A stretch of DNA of 55,334 nt from an uncultured Candidatus Competibacteraceae bacterium (GTDB lineage: Bacteria; Pseudomonadota; Gammaproteobacteria; Competibacterales; Competibacteraceae): the NCBI GenBank assembly GCA_903879705.1, contig CAIRMO010000016.1, positions 1 to 55,334 of the forward strand, in the 5' to 3' direction. This document shows positions 47,730 to 55,334 of this stretch, one piece after another. Position numbers and translations under genes: made by a program. The notes under the pieces are model-generated. The model saw only the letters and a list, made by a program, of their open reading frames with translations. It ran no database searches and was not told the DNA's origin. Every line of letters begins with the position of its first letter. Position 1 is the first letter of the stretch.

Positions 47730-49408
47730 GCCGTTGCCCTCGCCGTGCGCCGCGCCTTCGGATTAGTCCGTCGATCGAGATCATCCAGCGCCAGACCGAG
47801 GACCCAGATGATGAGAAAGTAAATCGTCGCCACCATCAGCAACGGGAAAAACGCCTCGAAAGTGCGGCTGCGAATGATGTCGCCAGCCTTGGTCAGATCC
47901 TGGACGCCGATATAGCCGACGATGGAGGTCATCTTGACCAGCGAGATAAATTCCCCCCGATAGACCGGCAGGATGCGCCGGGTTGCCTGGGGCAGGACGA
48001 TGTTCAGAAAAGTCTGCGCCGGGGTAAAGCCTATGGCGATCCCGGCCTCGGTCTGGCCCCGGTCGATGCTCTCAATGCCGGTGCGAAACATCTCGGACAC
48101 ATAGGCCGAGAAGTTGATGCCAAAGGCGATGATCGCCACGATCACCGGATCGATGTTGAACGAGGCGAAGGCGACATAAAAAATCAGCATGAGCAGCAGC
48201 AGCACGGGCAAGCCTCGCACCAGGAAGATGTAGCCGGACCCCAGACGCTGCCACAGAGACTGGCTGGACATGCGCAGATAGCAGATCAGTCCGCCTAGCA
48301 GGGTGCCGAATACCGTGGAAGTCACCGAGATCAGCACCGTCACCCAGAGGCCGTTGAGAATCAGTCGCCAGCGCTGTTCCAGGAAAAAATTGGCTTGGAA
48401 ACTCGCGCGCAGATCGTCGAAAAAGCTGGATGCCGGGATGTTCTCCGGCGACGCCAGCAGGGCTTGCCCTGAAGTCGCAAGCGCTGATAAAGCCAGGTTG
48501 CGTTTCTGGACCAGCGCTGCCGAGCGGTCATAGTCATAAGGTTTGGAGAAATCGACCTTGGCCAGGCGTTCTTCGGTGATGGACAGCGTGGCGACGATCA
48601 TGTCGATTTTGCCCACCGCCAGCGCAGCAATGAGCGCATCGAACTCCATCAGCACGATCTCCAGCCGGAACCCGGCCTGCGCCGCGAAACGCTGCATCAA
48701 CTCCACCTCAAAGCCCTGATACTGCCCATCAATCAGGGCGATGTACGGCAGTCCGGTAAAAATGGACGTGCCGATCCGGAGGGTCTCGCCGGTTTTCAGG
48801 GTAGGAATAACCGGCATGACGGCGATTTGGGGATCATCGCCGAACCAGCGGTTGCGCATCTCCGCCAGGGTTCCATCGGCTTGAATCGTCTCGAGAACAC
48901 GGTCGAAACGCTGCCGACGCTCATCGCCTTTGCGAAACGCTGCGCCAAGCGGGGTGTTATAGAAATCGTCAGCCAGAATCGCCAGGTCCGGATTTTCCTT
49001 GGCGATGGCGCGGATGACCAGGTCATTGTCGATGGCGACGTCCACCTTGCCGGTTTTCAGGGCCAGCACAAAATCGGCCTTGCTGTTAAAGCGGGTGATT
49101 TGGGCCAGGGGGAAGGTGTGGGTGACGTAAAGGTCCGGGGCGGCCCCGGTCATCACCGCAATCCGGCCCCGGGCCAGGTCGTCCAGGGAGCGCCAGCCAT
49201 TCGCCGCATTGCCAGTTCCAGGTTGCCCTGGTTTCATCGGGACGTCTGATTGTGCAGGGGTCTGGGTGTTGCCTTGCGCATCCCCGGTCGGGGACACGCG
49301 GCTCTGCTCGCAGGACCAGAGCGTCAGGCAGGCGGCAATGAGCAACCAGACGGCTAGAACGAACGATTTTTGTCGGGCGTAACTTTGATGGATAGCGGGT
49401 ATGGTCAT
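47726..49408 (-). CDS. Fused solute-binding (permuted lobes) and permease protein of ABC transporter
   Basis: 560 aa from the ATG at 49408 (a TTG at 49420 is also open). Residue numbers below count from that TTG. Lipoprotein-like signal (LTLWSC), Pro/Gly-rich linker, then a C-terminal-half SBP_bac_3 segment ([18 protein letters not shown] at 75 to [12 protein letters not shown] at 183-194). Next comes an N-terminal-half segment ([19 protein letters not shown] at 214 to [18 protein letters not shown] at 288-305). The GlnP-like permease (about 350-545) carries [20 protein letters not shown]. The order second lobe, first lobe, channel is a circular permutation, or the remains of two receptors. 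It presumably imports polar amino acids. No clear RBS. Confidence 0.78.
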   Translation of the reverse strand: MTIPAIHQSYARQKSFVLAVWLLIAACLTLWSCEQSRVSPTGDAQGNTQTPAQSDVPMKPGQPGTGNAANGWRSLDDLARGRIAVMTGAAPDLYVTHTFPLAQITRFNSKADFVLALKTGKVDVAIDNDLVIRAIAKENPDLAILADDFYNTPLGAAFRKGDERRQRFDRVLETIQADGTLAEMRNRWFGDDPQIAVMPVIPTLKTGETLRIGTSIFTGLPYIALIDGQYQGFEVELMQRFAAQAGFRLEIVLMEFDALIAALAVGKIDMIVATLSITEERLAKVDFSKPYDYDRSAALVQKRNLALSALATSGQALLASPENIPASSFFDDLRASFQANFFLEQRWRLILNGLWVTVLISVTSTVFGTLLGGLICYLRMSSQSLWQRLGSGYIFLVRGLPVLLLLMLIFYVAFASFNIDPVIVAIIAFGINFSAYVSEMFRTGIESIDRGQTEAGIAIGFTPAQTFLNIVLPQATRRILPVYRGEFISLVKMTSIVGYIGVQDLTKAGDIIRSRTFEAFFPLLMVATIYFLIIWVLGLALDDLDRRTNPKARRTARATA

Positions 49409-49410
49409 CG

Positions 49411-49470
49411 TTGGGATCAATGTCGATTCGTTGGGATCAATGTCGATTTGTTGGGATCAATGTCGATTAT
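49411..49470 (+). repeat. Three tandem 20-bp repeats at the transporter start
   Basis: The unit TTGGGATCAATGTCGATT plus two bases occurs at 49411-49430, 49431-49450 and 49451-49470, the first two differing at one base and the third at two. They occupy exactly the leader of the minus-strand transporter gene, where an RBS would be expected. Confidence 0.9.
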
Positions 49471-49564
49471 GGGTTCGGCTAACAGCCTGGATAAAAACTA
49501 ACGCTTTGATCGATACCGGGCGATTTCGGAAGCCGATTGCTCACCGAAACCGCCCCTGTTCCGA

Positions 49565-52500
49565 TCAACTAATGCTAATCACCAGCCTGGCCAAGCGCTG
49601 CAACCGGGTTTCCAGCACTTCGAGCAGATTCAACGCCAGTTGCGGATGCTGCTGAATCGTCGCCCGGAGTACCGCCCCCGGGAATTGCAGAACGACCACG
49701 TCGCCCAACAGCGCCTCAGCGGTCAAAATAGCGCACTTGCCGGGGAACAGACTTTCTTCGCCGACAAAGTCCTTTGCGCTCAGGATGCCCAAGGTGCCGG
49801 TCCAGCCACTGGTCGAGGTGCTGGAAATTTCCAGATGGCCGTCCATGACCAGATAAAGCGCATCAGTCGGGTCACCTTCCCAGAGCAGCGGCCGCTCGTT
49901 GCGAAATGCGGTAAGCGTAGCCTGACCCGCCAGGGTCGCTCGTTGTTCGACCGACAACTGGGCAAACAGCGGCGTTTGCGCCATGAAGGCGATGCGTTCG
50001 GCCAGCGCCTGGCGGATCATCGGCAACAAATTGGGCCGGATCAGTGTCGGCCACCTAAAGCCCAGTCGCTCCAGCAGAAACTCGGTGCGATCCGCCAGTG
50101 AAGTCACCAGGGTTTGCTGTTCCAGCTCGCCGCCCAGCCAGCCCATGTGGGTGAGGATGTTTTCAATGTGGTGGCTGAAGCCCCATTGTTCGAGGTGGTT
50201 GAGCAGGGTATCGACAAAATCCGCAAAGGGGACGGTGCGGACGGCCAGACCCAAGGCGGGATCGGTCAGCACTTGGGACAGCTTCAACCGTCGCGGATTG
50301 GCCAGATGGTACGTTTCATTACGCAATGGCGCGGTGTGCATCAGCCGGAGAATGGCCTGCGCGAGGCTATCGACATAGGTGAAATCGATGTCGTCTTTCA
50401 TCGCCGGGGTGACGCCGAGATTGACGAAGGATTGCACCTGACTGAAGAAGGCGTTGTCTTCGATGTTCTCCTGATAGCGGCCAGTATCCTGGCTGAACAC
50501 GATGTTGCCGACCCGATAAATGCTGGCGTTCAGACCCTGCGCCCGGCGGTCGATCAGCAGTTTCTCCGCCGCCAGCTTGGTGGTGAGGTAATGATTGCTG
50601 CTGACCTGACCTTCATCAGCGGCATCTTCGGTGAACACCACATACTCCCGGTCGGGGAACACGCCGGCTGCCACCGAGAGGGTAGAAATGTGGTGCAGGT
50701 CCTTGGGAATCCCGGTCTGGGCGAAGTCGATCAGATTCACGACCGATTGCACATTGGCCTGATAAAACTCTTGATAGTGGCCATAGTGGCGGACGTTGGC
50801 GGCGGAATTAAGAATCCCGTCGATCTGCTGCGCCCAGTGCTGATAGTCAGCGGTAGTCAGACCGAACTGCGGCTGGCTCAGGTCGCCGCACAAGACCGTG
50901 ATCCGATCTTCAATTCCGAACGCATCCCACGTTGTATCACCGAAGTAATAGGCGAATTTACTCCGCAACCGCGCCGTGGCATCGGCTCGGTCGGTTCCCC
51001 GTATGATGACCACCAACGGGGTATCTTCCGGCTGGCGCAGCAGGTCATAAAGCAGGTACGCGCCCAGGAAGCCGGTTGCACCCGTAAGCAACAGGTGCGA
51101 GTAGCGGCGCTGGGCAGTGAAATCCAGGTCCTGATAACGCGCCCAAGTGGCTCGATACTGCTGTTGTGCGGTCGCCAGTTGCGCCTGATATTCGGGATGC
51201 GCCGCCAGCGGATCGGCCCAAGCCTCCGGGTTCTCCTTCAGATCGTTCAGGAACAGGTTCAGGTAATCCTGCCGAGGTTTGATCTTCGGGGCGAGTTCAG
51301 CAATGGTCTGCCATTGATAGAGATCATTGATGGTCACCACAAAGTGCTTTTGCAGGCGGGCGATGACGGTAATCGCCTGTAGCGAGTTGCCACCGAGGGC
51401 AAAGAAGTTGTCGTGAATGCCGACGTTCTTGATCCTCAGCACGGTAGCCCAAACTGTCGCCAGGGTCTGTTCCAGTTCATTGCGCGGGGCGGTATAGCCG
51501 CGCACGATCTCCTCGGTCGCCGTGCCGGGTTTAGGCAAGGCCCGCGTGTCGATCTTGCCATTGACGGTCAGGGGCAGGTGGTCCAACTGGATGAAATGGG
51601 CGGGAATCAGGTAATCCGGCAGGGTGTTGTGCAGGGTTTGGCGCAGCGTCGGGAAGTCCAGTTCCACGGTCGGCGGTTCGGCGACCAGATAACCGGCCAG
51701 ATATTTATTGCCGCTGTCGTCATCCAGCGCCACCACCACCGTTTCCCGCACTGCGGGCAGACTGAGGATCGCCTGTTCAACTTCGCCCAGTTCTACCCGA
51801 AAGCCGCGAATCTTGACCTGATGATCTTGCCGGGCGGAGAACTCCAGCGTGCCATCGGGACGCCAGCGCACGATGTCGCCGGTCCGGTAGACACGAGACA
51901 CCCCCCTCACCCCCGGCCCCTTTCCCTCCGGGCGATGGGCGTCAAAGGGATTGGCGATGAACTTTTCAGCGGTCAATTCCGGCCGGTTCCAATACCCCCG
52001 CGCCACTTGTGCGCCGCCCAGCCACAGCTCCCCCGGAATGCCAATCGGTTGCAACTGGCCGCGAGCATTGACCACATACGCCTGGGTGTTCGCTACCGGT
52101 CGGCCAATCGGGATGTTGACATCATCAGCCCGCTCAAGGGTGAAGCGGGTCGCCGTCACCGTGCATTCAGTCGGGCCATAGGCATTGATGAGCGTGTAAG
52201 GCTGGGGCGTGGCGGTTTTCAGTCGCTCGCCACCCACGAGCAATAGCCGCAACGACTGATTCCGGGTGAGTTGCATGAACTGCTCACCGAACTGGGTCGG
52301 GAAGTCGGCGATGGTGATGCCCTGATCTTCAAAATAGGCGCTGAGGGTGTCCGGGGCCAAGCGCAACTCATCAGGAACGAGATGGACCACAGCGCCGACC
52401 AACAACGGCGGAAACAGGCAACTGACCGCGGAATCGAAGCTGAAACTGTAATGATTGGCGACCGCGTCCTCCGCAGTCGTCGCATTGGCGGCGTTTTCCC

Positions 52501-55334
52501 CGGCGCAGAGATTGACCAGATTGCGCTGTTCAATCAGCACGCCCTTGGGCTGGCCGGTAGAGCCGGAAGTGTAGATCACATAGGCCAGATGCTCCGGGCG
52601 GGCGAGTGGTTCCCAGGGTGTCGCGGGGCCGGCATAAAGTGCGGGGTCGTGGACCTCCAGCCACGCGCCAGCAAAGACGCCGACCTTCTCGCGCAATGCG
52701 GCCTCGGACAACAACAGCGTCGCGCCACTGTCGGCCAGCATGAAGTCAATGCGGGTCTGTGGATACTCAGGATCGACTGGTAAATACGCGCCGCCAGCCT
52801 TCATGATCGCCAGCGCGGCGATCAGCATTTCAGCGGAACGATGCAGCAGGATGGGCACGATGGCGTCGGGCTGAACGCCTCGATCCCGCAGCGCCCGCGC
52901 CAACGCATTGGTTTTAGCGTCGAGTTGCTGATAGGTATAACGCTCGTCCCGATAAACCAGCGCCAGCCGGTCCGGGGTTTTTGCAGCCTGCTCGGCGAAC
53001 AGTTCCGGGAAGGTGCGATCCGTGGGAACCGGCAGCGCGGTGGCATTAAAATCGACCAGAAGGTGCTGCCGTTCCTCGGCGGACATTAGCTCGATATTGC
53101 CCAGCCGAATCTCTGGATCAGCCGCGATCTGCTGCAACAGCCGAACGAAATGGCCGGCCATGCGTTGAATGGTGGCCGCATCAAACAGGTGGGTCGCGTA
53201 ATTGAAATAACCGTCGATCCGGTCGGTTTGTACGCCAATATCCAGACTCAAATCAAAGTGGGAAGACGTTGAGGCGGTCGGATAGTGGCGGATGGTGAGC
53301 TGAGCGGCTTGCTGGATCGATTCCGCCGCCAGCAGGCCAAACGAGGCGGTGAACAGTGGATTGCGACTGGGATCGCGGGGGAGATGCAGATTTTCGACGA
53401 TCCGCTCAAACGGATAATCCTGATGCTCCAGCGCATCCAGCACCGCCTGGCGGACTTCATGCAGAAAGCGCGAAAAGGGTTTGTCGGCCTGGGGCAAGCC
53501 CCGAATCGGCAGCGTGGTGACAAACATTCCGATCAGGTTTTCCGCATCGGGATGCGTCCGCCCGGACGCGACCGTGCCGATAATCAGGTCTTCCTGCCCG
53601 GCATATTTGCCCAATAAAACCTGATAAGCGGCCAGCATCGTCATAAACAGGGTGCTGCCAGCGCGTTGCGCGATCTCATTCAATTGCGCCATGAGCGCCT
53701 CATCCAGCGCGAACTCGACGCTCGCTCCGGCAAACTGCTGGTGCGCCGGGCGGGGTCGGTCGGTTGGCAATTGCAGCACCGGCAACTCGCCCGCCAGCGT
53801 CGTCAGCCAGTACGCTTCATGGGTCTGCATCGCCGTGGAATCCAGCAACTCATTCTGCCAGGCGGCGAAATCCCGATACTGAATCGGCATGGGTGGCAGT
53901 ACGCCGCCTTCGTACAGCGTGAATAACTCGTCGAACAGAATCAGCGACGAAGCGCCATCGCTGATGCTGTGGTGCATGTCGATGATCAGCAGATGACGCT
54001 CCGGCGCGAGTTTGAACAGCCCCATGCGGAACAGCGGCGCTTCGCTGAGATCAAACGGCTGGCAAAACTCATTGAGCGCTTCGGCCAAATCGGCTTCCGG
54101 GACTTCCTTGAACAGCTTCTTATAGCGCAGGTGCGGCTGAATCTGCTGGACAATATCGCCATCGATCAGGGTGAACCGGGTGCGCAGGATTTCATGGCGG
54201 TCGACCAGTCGATCCAGCGTATCCGCCAGGCGGGCGCTATCCAGCGAGCCTTCCAGCAGCAAGGTCTGGGGAATGTTGTAAGTCGCGCCGATCCCCGGCA
54301 GGCTTTGCAGCACATACATCCGTTTCTGCACCGCCGAGGTCAGGTAATGGTCGCTCTCCGGCACCGGCGCAATCGGCGTATAGCGCTGCCGCCGGGTGCG
54401 CTGCGTGATGTCCGCCGCCAGGTCTTGCAAAATCGGCCGATTGAACAGGTCCGCCAAGGCCAGTTTGACCCCAAAGGCTTTTTCCAGCCGCGCCGCCAGC
54501 GCCATCACCTTGAGCGAGTTGCCGCCCAGGGCGAAGAAGTCATCATCCAGACTGAGACTGCGTTCGGGGTGCAGAATCTCCCGCCAAATCCCGGCGATCT
54601 GTTCTTCGATCTCATTGCGCGGGGCGAGATAGGGCCGTTGGGCACCCTGATGCGGGTCGGGTAAAGCCTTGCGATCCACTTTGCCGTGGGCATTGATCGG
54701 CAAGGCGGGCAGCGGAATCAGGAACGCCGGGATCATGTAACCAGGCAAGTCACGGCCCAGAAACGCCTTGATTTCAGCAGGCTCCACCGGCGGGGCGCTG
54801 ACGTAGTAGCCGCACAGATAATGGCCGCCACTGGGGTCTTCCCGGGCGATGACGATGGCGTCGTGGACGGCGGGATGCTGGATCAGGGCGTGGTCGATTT
54901 CGCCCAGTTCCACCCGGAAGCCGCGAATCTTGATCTGAAAATCGCGCCGGCCAATGAATTCCAGATTGCCATCCGGCAGCCAGCGGACGATATCGCCGGT
55001 CCGATAGACACGAGCGTTGTGGTCGCCGTCGGTAAAGGGATTGGCAATGAACTTTTCTGCGGTCAATTCAGGCCGATTCCAATAGCCCCGCGCCACCTGC
55101 GCCCCGCCCAGCCACAGTTCGCCGGGGACACCCATCGGCTGCAATTGCCCCTGCGGATTGACCACATACGCTTGGGTATTTGCCAGCGGTCGGCCAATCG
55201 GGATGCTGGCGTAGTCGGCTTGGTTAATCGTGAAGCGGGTGGCCGTGACCGTGCATTCGGTCGGGCCATATTCATTGACCACGGTGTAGGACTGGGGCGT
55301 GACCCCTTTCAACGTGTCGCCGCCCACGATCAGC
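49565..55334 (-). CDS. NRPS (partial): A-PCP-C-A-PCP-thioester reductase-cNMP-binding domain
   Basis: C-terminal ~1920 residues; the gene runs off the window at its 5' side. Order (numbered from 55327): adenylation tail (1-225), carrier with Ser 271 in LGGNS, condensation (about 325-745, catalytic HHSISDG at 452-458), adenylation (about 770-1265, YTSGSTGQPKG at 920-930), carrier with Ser 1315, and a reductase (about 1410-1760) with NAD(P)H loop TGATGFLG at 1415-1422 and Tyr1580-x3-Lys1584. A Crp-like cyclic-nucleotide-binding domain closes it (about 1785-1915, VGEESLFPG at 1855). The reductase should release the peptide as aldehyde or alcohol. The final domain lacks the phosphate-binding Arg of CAP (KCAIL where PRAAT is expected), so it may bind another ligand. 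Product unknown. Confidence 0.92.
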   Translation of the reverse strand, partial: LIVGGDTLKGVTPQSYTVVNEYGPTECTVTATRFTINQADYASIPIGRPLANTQAYVVNPQGQLQPMGVPGELWLGGAQVARGYWNRPELTAEKFIANPFTDGDHNARVYRTGDIVRWLPDGNLEFIGRRDFQIKIRGFRVELGEIDHALIQHPAVHDAIVIAREDPSGGHYLCGYYVSAPPVEPAEIKAFLGRDLPGYMIPAFLIPLPALPINAHGKVDRKALPDPHQGAQRPYLAPRNEIEEQIAGIWREILHPERSLSLDDDFFALGGNSLKVMALAARLEKAFGVKLALADLFNRPILQDLAADITQRTRRQRYTPIAPVPESDHYLTSAVQKRMYVLQSLPGIGATYNIPQTLLLEGSLDSARLADTLDRLVDRHEILRTRFTLIDGDIVQQIQPHLRYKKLFKEVPEADLAEALNEFCQPFDLSEAPLFRMGLFKLAPERHLLIIDMHHSISDGASSLILFDELFTLYEGGVLPPMPIQYRDFAAWQNELLDSTAMQTHEAYWLTTLAGELPVLQLPTDRPRPAHQQFAGASVEFALDEALMAQLNEIAQRAGSTLFMTMLAAYQVLLGKYAGQEDLIIGTVASGRTHPDAENLIGMFVTTLPIRGLPQADKPFSRFLHEVRQAVLDALEHQDYPFERIVENLHLPRDPSRNPLFTASFGLLAAESIQQAAQLTIRHYPTASTSSHFDLSLDIGVQTDRIDGYFNYATHLFDAATIQRMAGHFVRLLQQIAADPEIRLGNIELMSAEERQHLLVDFNATALPVPTDRTFPELFAEQAAKTPDRLALVYRDERYTYQQLDAKTNALARALRDRGVQPDAIVPILLHRSAEMLIAALAIMKAGGAYLPVDPEYPQTRIDFMLADSGATLLLSEAALREKVGVFAGAWLEVHDPALYAGPATPWEPLARPEHLAYVIYTSGSTGQPKGVLIEQRNLVNLCAGENAANATTAEDAVANHYSFSFDSAVSCLFPPLLVGAVVHLVPDELRLAPDTLSAYFEDQGITIADFPTQFGEQFMQLTRNQSLRLLLVGGERLKTATPQPYTLINAYGPTECTVTATRFTLERADDVNIPIGRPVANTQAYVVNARGQLQPIGIPGELWLGGAQVARGYWNRPELTAEKFIANPFDAHRPEGKGPGVRGVSRVYRTGDIVRWRPDGTLEFSARQDHQVKIRGFRVELGEVEQAILSLPAVRETVVVALDDDSGNKYLAGYLVAEPPTVELDFPTLRQTLHNTLPDYLIPAHFIQLDHLPLTVNGKIDTRALPKPGTATEEIVRGYTAPRNELEQTLATVWATVLRIKNVGIHDNFFALGGNSLQAITVIARLQKHFVVTINDLYQWQTIAELAPKIKPRQDYLNLFLNDLKENPEAWADPLAAHPEYQAQLATAQQQYRATWARYQDLDFTAQRRYSHLLLTGATGFLGAYLLYDLLRQPEDTPLVVIIRGTDRADATARLRSKFAYYFGDTTWDAFGIEDRITVLCGDLSQPQFGLTTADYQHWAQQIDGILNSAANVRHYGHYQEFYQANVQSVVNLIDFAQTGIPKDLHHISTLSVAAGVFPDREYVVFTEDAADEGQVSSNHYLTTKLAAEKLLIDRRAQGLNASIYRVGNIVFSQDTGRYQENIEDNAFFSQVQSFVNLGVTPAMKDDIDFTYVDSLAQAILRLMHTAPLRNETYHLANPRRLKLSQVLTDPALGLAVRTVPFADFVDTLLNHLEQWGFSHHIENILTHMGWLGGELEQQTLVTSLADRTEFLLERLGFRWPTLIRPNLLPMIRQALAERIAFMAQTPLFAQLSVEQRATLAGQATLTAFRNERPLLWEGDPTDALYLVMDGHLEISSTSTSGWTGTLGILSAKDFVGEESLFPGKCAILTAEALLGDVVVLQFPGAVLRATIQQHPQLALNLLEVLETRLQRLARLVISIS
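51899..51937 (-). repeat. Repeat element captured in frame in an NRPS adenylation domain
   Basis: The DNA matches the GAGAGGG-TTGGGGTGAGG repeat (minus strand GGAGGGAAAGGGGCCGGGGG) and encodes HRPEGKGPGVRGV (1131-1143). The otherwise near-identical first adenylation domain has only GDHNA here; the net gain is nine residues. Confidence 0.6.

Noticed and set aside
49411-49470. A short CRISPR-like array
   Set aside because: The repeats are directly contiguous with no spacers and there is no cas gene.
52140-52500. Prediction of the amino acid activated by the complete adenylation domain
   Set aside because: By-eye alignment to GrsA gives roughly D-S-S-D-L-G-A-V-T, which I cannot match to a known code with confidence.

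Overview
The window reads as a high-GC gammaproteobacterial chromosome (or MAG contig) of a denitrifier. A Competibacteraceae-like relative would fit the denitrification set, the methylmalonyl-CoA decarboxylase and the intergenic palindromes, but that placement is inference. No rRNA, tRNA or intact transposase is visible. Genes are dense, with many 4-bp start/stop overlaps; the stretch from about 31.9 to 37.6 kb is visibly more AT-rich and looks acquired.

Layout. 0.1-4.0 kb: a diguanylate-cyclase response regulator and a chimeric protein with a degenerate KaiC-like domain joined to a PEP-synthase ATP-grasp domain. 4.0-5.4 kb: a decayed CoA-transferase beside an intact methylmalonyl-CoA decarboxylase. 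5.4-10.2 kb: a complete branched-chain amino-acid ABC transporter (livKHMGF, minus strand). 10.3-14.4 kb: a membrane-anchored coiled-coil protein, rdgC and a vWA lipoprotein. 14.6-31.9 kb: a Dnr/Fnr-type regulator facing a perfect TTGAT-N4-ATCAA box, then one unbroken plus-strand run nirS-M-C-F-DL-GH-J-N followed by nosZ-R-D-F-Y-L. It encodes cd1 nitrite reductase, heme d1 assembly, and nitrous oxide reductase with its copper and electron supply. 31.9-37.6 kb: nnrS, an unknown gene, a broken small gene, a single-chain restriction-modification enzyme and a secreted Cys-rich peptide. 37.8-43.3 kb: norC-B-Q-(polyferredoxin)-D on the minus strand, with a second perfect Fnr/Dnr box far upstream of norC. 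43.7-46.4 kb: a CgeB-like glycosyltransferase and an M49-like metallopeptidase lipoprotein. 46.6-49.4 kb: a two-gene polar amino-acid-type ABC transporter with unusual fusions. 49.6 kb to the end: the C-terminal 1.9 thousand residues of an NRPS that continues off the window.

Together the nir, nor and nos sets reduce nitrite to N2 through NO and N2O, with Dnr and NnrS as NO-linked partners. nirE (SUMT), needed for heme d1, is not in the window. Terminator-like hairpins follow the most abundantly needed product in several operons (livK, nirSM, nosZ, norCB), which suggests stoichiometry is tuned by RNA structure.

The least ordinary content is at the right end: an NRPS ending in thioester-reductase plus a degenerate cyclic-nucleotide-binding domain. 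Beside it lies a transporter whose solute-binding lobes are in permuted order and whose ATPase carries a histidine-kinase-like ATPase tail. Also notable are two double fusions of siroheme decarboxylase subunits, and an intergenic repeat family that has been captured in frame inside two proteins.
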